A stretch of 64,000 nt of DNA from Crotophaga sulcirostris (lineage: Eukaryota; Chordata; Aves; Cuculiformes; Crotophagidae): contig VYZB01000274.1 in assembly GCA_013397455.1 (NCBI GenBank), positions 794,614-858,613 of the forward strand. The letters are read 5' to 3'. The position numbers were made by a program, and so were the translations under genes. The notes beneath the pieces are model-generated. The model saw only the letters and a list, made by a program, of their open reading frames with translations, had not been told where the DNA came from and ran no database searches. Of the stretch, positions 24,138 to 37,059 are shown in pieces; positions within the stretch are counted from its first letter, which is position 1; every line of letters begins with the position of its first letter.

Positions 24138-27100
24138 ATCTTAAAAGGGGCCTTAAAAGACAAGAAAATCACAATATTAGGGAGTGAAAGCACAGTTCAG
24201 GCTTTCATACATATTTTATATGTCAGTTTCAGTGGCTCCAAGATATATCCCTCTTTTATCCTACTTTATCTACAATGGCAATTTTTCATTCTAGGTGTAG
24301 GGTGCCTCTGTTTTCAGAGGAACACAAGGGTATTTTCACTGCACGAGCAAACCTTCCTGAAAATTGATTGAATCCCTCTAGAAATGCGCCTCTTGTCTCT
24401 TCTGACAATAAAGAGAGTGCTGAGCATGTATCAGGTGTTTAGCAGAAAGATCAGATTTGAAAGAAGACTGAAAATAAACGTTCCCTTCATTACCTCTATC
24501 TGTGTTACTTTGATAGTTCCCGGCTGTACTGACAGGCTCTGAAAAGCGTTCATAGATTTTTGATGAATATCTACATAAGCGAAGGAAAAGGTAAGGGGGA
24601 GTAAAAAGTTCTGGTCACTTTCGTTTATTTGTTTTAAAGGTAACTGTTTGAAGGTGCTTGTTTCTTCAAATATTAAGAAAAGTACCAGGACAGTGAGATA
24701 ATTAGGACAGGGGAGGTGCCAGGCTGAGGACATGGTAATAAAAGTTTTCCCTCATTTTTGGACACAAGGTAGATTTGAGGAGCTGCTTCTGTGATTGCAG
24801 AGTAACTAAATGTTACTGGTGTGTCATGTTGCCCACTGCTGCAGGGACCAGCATTGGAGATGTCTGCAGGCTTGAGATGCACGAGGTCCCTCAACGAAGA
24901 GCAGAGACAAGTGGGTGTCAGAAACACAGGCACAGGCTGCTGCCAGGCACCCAGTCCCCAGTTACCAGCCTGTTAATTAGCAGCACTGGCAGTGATCGAC
25001 ATCAGTAAAAAGCATGGATAAGACCAGATCTTCCTCTGCCCTCTTCGTCACTTCAGCTCAGGTCTCGTGTGTCACTCAGGCTTCCCCTTATGTCGGAGAC
25101 ACATTCATTGTGTTGATAAATGTGGAGTCGGCAAATCGGCACAGAAAGAGCAGTGCCCGATGATTCCCCTGCTGCTCCTCACTGCAGAGTGTAAATTGTT
25201 TATGAATGGTACCCTGGACATAAAATGCTCAGCAGAAACACAACAATTTATCCAGCAACTTTGTTATTTGCTATGTGGCAGCAAACAATTTATCAATGTG
25301 ACAGTCCTCTAATAAACAAAAGCAAAAGGCAGACAAAGCCCCCAAATCCCCTGTCTTCTCCTCTGACTTGTTAAAGCATTTTATAGTTGATATTTTTGTC
25401 ATATTTATATGACTGATTCATTCTGCCTTTAGAGCTGGATATTAAACTTATTTTGATTCTAATTTTAAATGAATTTTCCCACCTATATTCTTACTGTGAA
25501 CTCTAAATTTAATGTTTAAGTCCATCCTTAAGGATTCTTCTTAGCTACCTTAATCACCAAAAAAACTATTTTCTGAACTTTTGTCTCAATGAACTTCATA
25601 AAGGAGCTCTGAAAAGCCTTTTTTAACTATTAAGCTAATTATTGATCCAGATTATTTCTTTATTAAAGACTGCTTTCTTCAGTACTCCACCTTCCTTTCT
25701 TTCCTCTTAGAGATACAAAGTCCTTTCCCGCCCTCATATTCCCAGGTCATTTCCAGGAAAATTACTTGAAAGCATAAGGCATAAAATAACAATTAATGTT
25801 GGTTTTGTGGAGCATGGTGCAAATGTAAAAACTTAATCATAGGTATTTTTAAGATTGAAAATCTATGAAAGATAGAGGGAAGATAAAACATCAGCTTTTT
25901 TCTAGAGGGGACTTTCCAAATATTCCTAATTAGACTGAAGAAAGATATACATATGTTTGCCATTAAAGTTCTGCAAGTACCTATAATTTGAATTTATAGA
26001 ATGACATGAACCCTAGAAGGGATCTGTCAAGGAATGAATTTTAGTGATATTACTCAACCTCTAAATTGTTGGATAACAGTCAGTTGTAGCTTTACCCATA
26101 CCTCAACATTAAGTACAGTTAGTGGTGGGAGATCACACTGCAGTTGCAATGGCCTTGGTTTTCATAGAAATAGGTGTACATGAGGGTCTCTCAGACTACC
26201 ATTCAATCTGTAACCTGGCAAAAATTATAAATGACAAGTCTTTCAAATTCTAGAAGCAGTCACTGTCTGACAAACTTGTTCAGAAAATGCAGTCACTTAG
26301 AAAAAATTTAATTGAAAAGTTGGAGAATTAGTTCTGGTTTAGCTCAAAGTAGGACATTCCACCCCTTCTTCCTACCATTCACATCATGCTCAGGTCTCTA
26401 GTACTAGCTAATTGCTAAGATTTGGAGTGAGTAAAGAAGGATAACTAAAATGCAAATGTTTTGATCTTTCTATTAAATGCAAAGAAGGTCATGAAACATC
26501 ACTTTTAAGCCTTAGACACTTCAAGCATTTGCTACAAAATTGCTGCTTAAGAGAAACACTGCAAAAAAAGGGAACCTTTCTGGGCACAGTCACCTGTAAG
26601 AGAGAGCCCTGATGAGATGACCCATAACTGCATAGCAACTGGCACTTGCAGTGACCCCAGCAGGAGACATCGAGAGACGTGGGGCTAGAGAAGGGAAATG
26701 AGTTGGCATGACCAATACTGTACCCACACAAGAAACCACAAGAGTATTCGCAATGATCCAGTCACATTGTGGTAACAGCAGAATGAGAGACAATCTCAGC
26801 TTCAGAGCTGCAGTCCCACAGCCGCGCCAAGTGGCTTGTTGAAATGACAAAGAGATTCCTTTTGCAAAGAGCAGCCTGTCCCCATCCCTCTCTTGTGTTT
26901 GTGAATGTGGTCAGCCAAGACAGAGTTTCTTCCCCTGACCATAATATTTTCTCAGAGAAATATGTCCCATCTTAGTTCAAAAGAGAGACAAGAGAAAAAG
27001 TCCTTTCAGTATGTGACAGTAGCTTATGAAGAAAAAAAAAAGAAATGCCTAAATGGTTCATGCATTTTACATAATCACTAGAACTTTTGTTACCTCTGAT

Positions 27101-30100
27101 TTGAAGAGAAGACTGCGTTTTAACATAAGTGGGCTTAATCTCTATCAATTCTTTTGGGTTGTTTGATACTAAACTTTGTGAAAATTTTTGTCCTTTTACT
27201 GGAGGCAGGCAGATGAATGATCATGTAGTAAGATGCCGTAGTATCTCTAGCTCTGCCTGCATTACCAATGTAAAAGTTTGTCTCTCAGGTTATTCATTGC
27301 TCAGAAGGACTTCTGGGCTTCCATGCTCTTCTCTAGTAGCACATTAAACATGTGCAAGAGTGTCCAATGACTGACAAAAAGTGGTGGGAAAAAAAACAAA
27401 ATAAGACTTTTTGTGTGCTGTGCAGACGGCAAAGTGTAGTCTGTATTCCACAGACTGGCAGAAATGCAGCTCCCCAAATGAGTAAGATATTCTCCTCTTC
27501 ACCCACTCATGAGTTTTCTTGGACTCCAATAGAAAAAGCTATAATAATAAACCAGACTATATGAGAAAACCAACAAACTGGCCAAGTTTCTTGAAAGATG
27601 TCTGTTTATATATTTCTTTTATTTTAATTTAAAGTTAAGAAACTAAGGAGAAATTGGGGTGTTTGCTCAGTCTTTGGTCAGACAAAGACAATTAGGAATA
27701 TAAGAAATACAAAAGCAAGTGTGACTGCTCTTTAAAGGAACGAGAATATTACAGTTGAAAAGAGAAGACAGTTGCAGGAGTGGACTGTCAAAATATAATA
27801 TGAGGTCAGATGGAAACAGGTCGGCACTTGAGCCAAACTGTAGCTGCTGTAGCTGGGTCAAGCAGGGATATGGTTTGGTGGGTGGCTACTTGGGTACTCC
27901 TGCACAATATGGCTAAATTATATGCTACTTTATGCAGAGCTAATGAGGGATAGTTTAAACTCCTTAAAACATTAGATTCTTAATATCTTTCTCAAGAATG
28001 CAAAACATTAAGTAATCATAAAACTGGAGGAAGGTAATAAAGAATATGAAAGTGTATATGAAGAACTTTAACCTCCAAAAATATTTCACTTAGAACCCTG
28101 TGTGTTTTGCGTGTTGGGAAAACAAAAAGAAATGGTGTAGGCTAAAGGCATGCATGACTATAAAATATAGGCAGAAAGTTTTGGGTCACAGAAAAGGGAA
28201 TAGTAGGACTATATCTTTAAAGAGTTCATAAAGTCAAATGAGATGAAACTGCAGAAGAAGGAATATAAAACTGACTTGGTATATAGCAGAAACCCAAAGC
28301 CATAATGTTAATGCATCAGGAGGGCTAACTTTCTGGTGTGGAAAAAGCATACTGAACGTGCATCCTAGCCGCGGACTGAAAAAACAGTGTAGCTTTTATA
28401 CAGCAAGAGTGCTAACCCATTCCTTCCCCAAAATGTCTTCACATATTTTGGTGATACATCAACCAATAATAAAGTTAAAGAAGCAAGTTTTTAATGTGTT
28501 GGAGCATCTTATTCTTCTACTGAAGGAAAAGAGAAATTTATCCTCCCATTAAGCTGATTCAGAGCCAGCTAGTTTGCTACAGTCAAGCATATGGTTTATT
28601 TTGATCAAGTATGCAGCTAAGGTGGTATTTAGTAGGTAAATAGTTAAGAGCTCAGGCTGACAATGTACTTAGCACTGCCTAGTTCAGCTGTCCCTAATTA
28701 CCCTCTGGAGGAACTTAAATTCACTTTGGCTCCAGGGTAGAGCACAGCCTTTTCAATTAGGCAGCTAAATTAGAAGGTGGTCAAGGTTCTACATTTAAAG
28801 CCCAACTGTGTGCTTCTCAAGTGTAATAGCAGAGAATTAGTCTGATCAAGCAGAGTCTGAGTAATCTTTCTTCCTTTTACTTCTTTCTTCCTTTTACTTC
28901 TACTGAAATATCTGTATCTGGAACAACCTGAGGGAAGACAAAACTCAGCTGCAGTTTCATTTTTATGATCCATTCTACAAATGTTTGAAATCATTGGTTT
29001 CCTAGCACACATTTTTCAGCTCAGAATATTCTAGTTTTTAAGAATAGATGACACCAAAGGACCAACCACTGAGGAATCATGAAGGCTGGTGCTTCTCATA
29101 TTATTCACACTCAACAAGTCAGCTCGATCAGCTCTTTTTTGTCCCAGACATATTTTGCTGGTGATATCTGTCTCCATTTTGGTCACAGCAGCACCAGAAT
29201 AGGGACTACCTTCATCTACATAATACCTGAGATTGTGGCAGATGTGGCAGCGTACAAGATACAAGACAGCATTTATGGGAAAGTGAGATGCCATTCCTAT
29301 ATAATAAAATTGCTGACTGTCTCTCTGTCTGCATGCACACAGGGCTCACCATAATGGGGGTCCGAACATACCTGGAATCTCTTGTTTCTGTTATGCGAGC
29401 CCTAAATAATGCCACATCTGAAACTAGAAATCACTCCTCTCCGCTTTGAGAAATGTGCTGGCACTGTAACAAGAAAAATGTTCCACTTCTGTAATTATTA
29501 TACAGAGTTGACATATGTATTTCTACTGTTTAAATCTGAAAATTACTCTTCTGCCTTGTTGAATAGGCAATTTGGTCAGCTGAAATAACATATGTTTCTG
29601 TCATACTATACAAATTAAATTGTTGTTTCTCTTCAAAAGCAGTTAAAAATACTTGAAATACAGGTAACTACAAGTTTGGCAGAAATATATAAGCCTAGGT
29701 CCATTTGACTTTGGCAAACAAGCAAATTCTGTCTCATCAAGGAATTCATCAGGAACTAGGCATCTGTGTCAAGGAAAATCCCTATAAGTATTCTTGCAAA
29801 ACATACCTCTGCATTGCAGGCAATGAATCACGGAGAATTACCTTTTTGATGCAGGAGAATCAGACTGTTTTTCCAGCACAAAGGCACAAGCAAAATAGAT
29901 GCCGTTTCATAGGCATAGTAGAAAATGTCCCTCCTCCCAAATAACCTACGTGGCCAGATGGTGAGACAATATAAGAGTGTGGGCACTCTCAAACACTGGG
30001 AAATGCTGAATCTTAGTCTCCTACCCACTATTGAGGACTGTAATACCCAGTAGAGGAATATCCCTGACCTTTTCAGTATCAAATATTTATCCTACTGTCA

Positions 30101-31431
30101 CTTTACTTGCAAAATAACGATATAAAAGGTATAAAAGCTGTATCTTCTGGCCTCTTAAAAACAACAAAAAAGTAAGAAAAAGAATTCAGGTTGGAGTACA
30201 AATTCCTTCTCCAAACAGTGTCAGCTATGAGGTCAAAACAGATTACTCAGGGTTGTATCTAGCTCTTGAAGGGACTCCAGCAACAGCTATCCTCCAACTT
30301 CCTGCACAAGCTGCTCCAGTGTTTTTTTTAATCTCCAGGCTCATGTTTCACTTATGACTGTTGCTTTTCATCCCAAAAACACAAACACTATTTTTTCCCG
30401 AATAGAATGATTTTATATTCAGTTCCTTGTAGAAATAAAAAATCCCCAAGCTCAAAACCCAGCAGAATTATCCCAGTACTTCAGATCAGCACACAGCTTA
30501 CCATCATGGAGATTAATACAGTAATTAAGGCTAGAGCACCTTGATCCAAATTGCCTTTGGTCTGCCCCTTCCTGAAACACTTAAACTGCAGAAGGATCAA
30601 AACCATGCACTCCACCATGTTCACAAGTAGGCAAGCCAAACAGCATATTAAGAGCTTCTGGTAAAATAAACAGCAAAAGCAGTTTGAAAAATGTACACCT
30701 GAAGTGTTGCACTACAGAAGACTTCTCATGAAAAAAATGAAGTGTGAAAAAGTGGAATCAATGGGGTTGTTTACTTCTCCTCGTGAAAATATCTGGCCTT
30801 TTATATGGCTTCTTTCCATCAGCTTACCTCCTGGAGGTACGCAGGCTGCCTTCATTTTGCCATAACCACTGTATAGCATAAAGTATAGAACTTGCAAGGT
30901 AATGGTAATCAGCATTTATTCAGCAGATTGCAAAGAAATGGAAAGTGATTTTTTGTCTGATTTACTTTTAAAAATAATAACGGCTTTATATTGCAAAGTT
31001 ATAAAGAAGTTAAGTTATACTTGAACCCACTAGTCCTCTAATATCCCTGGATATTGACATTACGTGAGAATCAGAGATGCTTTAGGTAGCAGAAGAAGCT
31101 GGTGCTAGGTATTGCATACAGCTGAGACAAAATTTTAAGATGTTAACAGACAACTTTTATACATCATGATAGTAAACAAGGAAAGTAGATACAACATCTG
31201 ACTTTATGTGGACTCAGAGGAAGAAGGAAAGGAAGGAGGAACTTTGTTTGCTGGGTGTCATGGAGGAGCATTTAGGACTGACTTTGCATTTACCTGTTGA
31301 TTTTTCAGGCAGGTTTGTCTCTACATTCTCCCTGGCCTTTAGAAAATAGGTCAACATGAGGCAGCAAAAAGACTCCTTAGAGCTACTTTATGCCATGACA
31401 TCTTTTAATTCTCTTAGGCCAATAATCTGAC
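24138..31431. other. Unique DNA, no gene recognised
   Basis: No recognised gene or mobile element. The part near 24770-25320 is less AT-rich than average but carries only chance-length frames. A degraded CR1-like 3' end may lie near 25985-26030 but is too short to call. Confidence 0.45.
28867..28900. repeat. 17-bp tandem duplication
   Basis: The unit TTTCTTCCTTTTACTTC occurs twice head to tail with no mismatch. Perfect identity suggests a recent or well-conserved duplication. It is pyrimidine-rich on this strand. Confidence 0.9.
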
Positions 31432-31456
31432 TTTTTTTTTCTTTTTTTTTTTTTTT
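31432..31456. repeat. Poly-T tract interrupted by one C
   Basis: Nine Ts, one C and about fifteen Ts: a low-complexity tract similar to that at 24114-24137. Confidence 0.85.
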
Positions 31457-32558
31457 AAATTGTTGGACTGACAATGAATGTTCTGTATCTAGCCGGTGTC
31501 TTTGATTTGATCCAAATTTTTTATTCAAAAATCTCTTTTCTATTTCTTGTGCCTTGTGTTCCACTTCTGCTTGTCATGACCCATTTCTGCTTATTTGCAA
31601 AAGACAGTTCGACTTTTTTGTCATAATGATTTAAAAAAATAAAAATGCCATCTTTTGTTCATTTCTTAACAGTAGGGATGATTTCCTGTTACTGTATTTC
31701 TGGCATAAAGCTCATATTTAAAATTTGAGTCCTGATCCTGTAGCTGCATCTCCTTGTTCCAAAGCAGATAAAAAAGTTGGTATCAGCAGGAGCATCTGAA
31801 CTTTCAACAAAAATATCGTCAATGAGCATGGCAAGCATGGTCTCCATTCTGAAAGAATAATGATGGAGAGCAATGTGATCTTAGACATATGAGAGATCGA
31901 AATGTTAACCTCTAACCAGGTAGTGCTGTCAAAGAGTAACACCTAATTAGAGATGATCAGAATATTTGGGATGACATGGAGTTTCACTAAAGACTTCTGT
32001 TGCACTGTAAAGAAAAAAAAGATAAGGTATTCCTGGTCTACTGCCTCTTGGGCAAAGACCTGACCCCTGGGAGAGAGGAAGCTGTGTTCTAATTTCAGTT
32101 AAACTGTGGTGAACTAATGAGCTGACTAGACAAAAGTAAAAAAAATGAACCTGTAGTTTCTTGTTTTGCACTTTATCAGATTGCACTCAAGTACTTTTTT
32201 AAAAATCTTTTATGCATCAAAATGCTGTGTCCCTTTCTGTGTTTCAATTAAATATCTTAATTAAATTTTATTTTTTTGCCGAAAGATTCTGAAAACTTTG
32301 ATTTTATTCTTGTTTTGAAAGGAAAAGAAAAAAATATATATTCTCAAACTCTGCCATGAAATGCAATGATTGTACCTCTTTATAAGGTCAATTTATTCTC
32401 CTAGTAAAACAGTTCCTAAAGATATATGATGATGTCAATGTTCAGAAATATTCAGAACAGGAGCATTAAGGTTAAGTTTCATTTTGTTCCTCACTCTGAG
32501 AGAAATAATGTGTGTTGGCCTCTAGTAACAAAATAATTTATCTCTTTATATCAGCTGT

Positions 32559-32603
32559 CAAAAGCACCTGAGGGAATTAGGTACCTAACATCCATGGAAA
32601 AGC
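32559..32603. repeat. Possible relic of an old palindromic DNA element
   Basis: The core TTAGGTACCTAA (32577-32588) is a perfect 12-bp palindrome flanked by AAAGCACCTGAGGGAA and CATCCATGG. This resembles the TTAGGTGCCTAA-type inverted repeats scattered in reptile and bird genomes. The match is short and from memory only. Confidence 0.25.
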
Positions 32604-35493
32604 ACTGGACCCTTACTACCTTGGTCAATTTGCTGAGAATTCTGTGAAAATCCTGGCCAGACATTGACAGCGTGTGTAACCAGGTCACCAACATATTTCT
32701 TCAGGAAGTTTCTTTGTCCAAATCTTCAAGTCATGCATTATAACATGTTTTCTAAACAAACCAATAAATATCCTAACACAGAGTACATCTGTGATTACGC
32801 AGAAGTTAACCTAACTGTTGGAGTATCTTTTGCCTTTATTGTTACAGGTCAGTTTTCACTTTTTTAGAGAGGCTAACATAACTTTGCAGGTTTGTATGCT
32901 TAATCAAGAGATTCAGCCTGTGTTTTACATACGGGGTTTCATGGGGGCTTTCTGTGTTAAATTTCCTGAAAAATTTTAACCAGGGTCTTCTCCAGAAATG
33001 TTTAAAATTATTCTGTTCTAATTTTCCTCCCCCTGACCTTTTTTAAAAATAAAAGAATTGTTTACATCACGCTGCATCTGATTTTATACAGAGAAGCTTT
33101 TCTGAGCATTCATCATATCAACAGAAAAATTCTTTCTTGGGTAATTTCTTATTTTTTATTGTATTGATAAGCAGTGGGAAACAGGAGTGAAATGGCTTGC
33201 AACTTTATCCACACCACAAATCTCATGCAGTGTATAACCAAGAGGGTTGTTTATGGCAGAGGAGACTGAGAGGAAAAAAGCATCTTCTGCAAGTGATTAA
33301 AATCCAAAGTGATGCTTAGAAAGGGGCAATAGGAGAAGTGATTTGTTTCAAGAATACTCCAGACCCACTAAAATTATTAATCTTGGCTGAAATGATGAGA
33401 GAATGATGAAGAAAAGCCAGTGGGATAGGGGTAAGAGAGAAAGGGAAAGAGAGAGGGAAAATCTATGGCTGTTCTGAGGGATTTTGAAAGCCTAAAGGAA
33501 GAATTACATGCATAACTGCCCAAAGAGAGCAATTTATAAAATTAAGAGATCCTCATGGACAACAAGTTGCCAGACTGAAAATAATATATTTTTTGAGTAT
33601 TTCTGCTCCTGGCTAGTGTAACCTGTTTGACTGCCTTCAATTTTCCATCTGCTTTCATACCAAAGAGGGCCCATGGGCCCAACAGTCCCTGGAGCCGCAC
33701 CATGACTGAAAAGTGTATACTTTCTTCCCAGCTTCTACTGGTGCATCTCATAGGCTGGAGATTAGCTTTATCCTGAACCAGTAGGTGGGTGCTGGCTTTC
33801 GCTTCAGGGTATAGGAGACTGGGACATTTGCTATGGTCATTTCTTTGTATGTGGTCAAAATTCCCATATTTAACTGTAAAGAAATCGTTCCCTTCTGCAA
33901 CCCTTAAGAAAAGTTTCTTCATAGAACAGGTAAAAGCTGGGGTTTTTTTCAGCTTTCCCACTGATGTTAAGCATTGTGGAACAGGGAAAAGAAGAGATGG
34001 AACATGTATTTCCAAAGAGACTGAGAAACATATATTTGCTTTCAAGACCATTCTTAATAACCCAATTTGAATTTTGTCCTAGTTTGAGAATAAATTGAGG
34101 ATGTAAAAGCATCTTAATATGAAGCAAAATGTTAACCAAAAAGTGAGATTTTAAAGATGTCGTTTTAAAGAAAAAAATATTTCACTGGGTAATGTTTTTG
34201 AAATTTTAACTTTAAGTCTGTATTTTCCTTAGATAGTAGATTTAATACCACCATAATTTTTTATAGAAAACAGTCAACTCTTTTAAAATACTTTTGAGCG
34301 TGCAGCAAGAATTTATCAGAAATCCTTTTGAATTCCTGCCCTCTCCTTTTTCTCTTCTTTCCTCAAAAACAATTGACTGATAGAAACAGTCTTTGCAGCA
34401 ATACTCTGGGAGCAGAGAAAACTCTTTCCAGGGATTGTGACACATTCCAGAAGTAAGCCAAGTAATAATTGCTGATAATACTACTAAGGAAATTGTCACA
34501 ATAGCTTGTAATTACTTGACTTGAAATACTGTGCTTGTATTATTCTCTTGCAAGAGCTCAAAACGGAAATGTATATGTGCTTTAGGTCTTGACTCCTAAA
34601 ATTAATGTCAAACGAGATCATCTCCCTCTCCACCACAGAGCACAGTCAAAATCAAATGAGTGATTTCCTTTTCCACTCACTTACCTCTACAGCCCACCAA
34701 GCCAGTGAAGTCTTTTGGCAGACTGTTTACTAGAACACATTCTGCTCTTTTCCCATTGCAGTGGTGGCAAAACCTTAAGACTATTTGCCACCTGTCTTTG
34801 TAGAATTTAACTTTTTTTGTGTTCACTTTCAAACATATCTTTCTTCTATCAGAACACAGACTTACCATTTGCTGGAGTCAGAAGTTCCTTCCTCGGAAAA
34901 GGATCTTCCAAAAACAGCTTTTTATTTCCTTGTTTGCTGTTTACTTTGTGGCCCTGAGAATTTGTTACTATTCACTGAATGTCATCTGAACCTCTTGAGA
35001 ACATTCAATTTTCATAATAATTCCAGCTTCTCAGTTGGTCTGTCTTGCTTATTTTCTAGTTGTCCAAGCTGCCTTTACGGAACACTTGAAGTCACAGCTA
35101 TGGAATTCTGTTGCAGGAATCAGATCTTCAGATTGGTTTTTCACAGGGCCACATTTGTTCACATTGGCTGGTGGGAGCAAGGCAGAGGGGTTTTCTCTGA
35201 TTCTCACTCAACATCATTTCCAGGGCTCTGCCCAGCTGGGGCAGGGTTGTCTATTGCTCCTGTCTGAATTGCATGAGACCCTAATTGATCTCTTCCTCCT
35301 CTTGTTCCTCCATCTGCATGGTAGCCCTATCCTCATACACATTGAACTTGCCCTCCCTTGCTTGCTGTCATCTGTGGTCTCGATGGGACTTCAACACTTT
35401 GCTATATTATCTCATCATGAGAATCTCTCTGTAAAATGAATTTTTCATCACAACCCATCATCAAAAAATAAACAGATAAAGAAATACATATAT

Positions 35494-35510
35494 AAACAAA
35501 CAAACAAACG
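35494..35510. repeat. (AAAC)n microsatellite
   Basis: About four AAAC units, grading into GAAT units on the right. Confidence 0.8.
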
Positions 35511-37029
35511 AATGAATCTTTAAGTTAAGTACCTGGAACACACTTGTTCCTAACAAATTTCAGTGGTTTAACAACTAGGATATGAGACCTGTTTGCTGCT
35601 TCTCTGTTTAAGTATATAAGGTATTAAGTGCAATTAATTGAATCTGTACTTTTATTCTATAGAACCAATGTTTTAGAAAATTGTGACACTAAATTTAGTG
35701 AAAAGGGGTAGTTATAATCCCATTCATCCCATGGTTTCTGCCCCTCCTAAATTCCTACTCCAACTCTTACAATAAATTTGGCAAGCTGTGGTGATTCCAA
35801 TCACTACACTGATAAAAAAACAGCTGTACAAGAATAATAGCAAGGATATGTGAGCAATCTTTTTTGTTTTTGTTAACCACGCAGACAGAACAAATCAAGC
35901 AGAAAAAAACACAGCAAGATTAAATGAAATGTGAAGCTACGCTGCCTTTATTTTCATACAGCTTCTCTAGCTTTTAGGCACCTGCAAAATCCTCAGAGGC
36001 AGTGTTCGTTCAATACTAAAGTGTGTGCCTACTTTCTATGACGGCACTTTCCCCCAGCCTCCCCATCATACCAGGCTGCACAGGGGACAGGACAGGAGCA
36101 TCATTTTTTCTGTAGAATTGACTTCCCACCTGTCCTTCTCGTGCTCACAAGCATGTTGCAGAGTGTGTTTGACAGTGTGCTGGCAACAGAAACGAACACT
36201 TTTGGTTAGCACAGGACTGTGTCCTGTCATTTGTGATGTCAGTGTGAGTAATAGATTCCTTGCAAGGACAGATTTGTTTTCAGATGTTTCCCTTGACCTG
36301 ATCTGAGCTGAGGAGTTAGCCCCAATTCTGTTGTATTGGAGAAAATGTCCACATTGGTAAAACTGTTCAGTCATAGGTGAAGCTTTCTTAGTCCTTTCTT
36401 TTAGTTTCCTTTCTTGACATAGTCAAAACACATGTTCTAAATTGGTTCAGGGATTTAAAACTCCTTGTTTTCTCCCAACACAACTGCTTCAACCACCTGG
36501 CAACTAAAACAATTTGTTGTTTTCTGTGTGGTTGGGTGATTATTATTTTTATTATTTCCCCCTGTTGTGCAGAATTCTGTGTGCCACACTGCTTCTGAAC
36601 TGTAAAATGAGGCAGCTATTTGCTGAAAATTGATTGTATATATGCTGTGATGTCAGTTACCATTGCAGCCGTGCCAAAACCACTGATTCGTTGGTGCCTT
36701 TTCCAGAGCTTTCCTTTTTTCCTCCTTCTCCTGAGAAAGTGTTGTCCTTCTGACACTTCAGAATATACAAACTGCAAAATCCTTTGAAACAGACTGAACA
36801 TAAAACAAAATGATTTGAAATGTCTTGGTTTCACTGAGTCTTTCTCCTAAAGGGTGGATATTCTGCAGCTGAACTCATCCATCAGGGAAGTTAAGGTGTC
36901 AGGGGCATCCGGGAAGGCATCAGGGAAGAGCTCTGGGTAGGAGACCAGGGATTTATCAGTCGATCGTGGTTCAAGAAGAGGAATTACTATGAATTCAGAG
37001 ATACTTCAGCACAATGAAAATGTATTTGT

Positions 37030-37059
37030 ATTTGCAACTAGTATTCATTTGCAACTAGT
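37030..37059. repeat. Imperfect 17-bp-period direct repeat
   Basis: The 13-mer ATTTGCAACTAGT occurs at 37030-37042 and again at 37047-37059, separated by ATTC. It is a small local duplication. Confidence 0.8.

Noticed and set aside
25985..26030. CR1-like 3' tail words (TATAGAATGACATGAACCCT)
   Set aside because: Too short and too diverged to separate from chance; no adjacent CR1 3' UTR.
36025..36374. Overlapping open frames on both strands (93 and 102 codons)
   Set aside because: They are open in opposite directions over the same bases, as expected from composition; no protein features.
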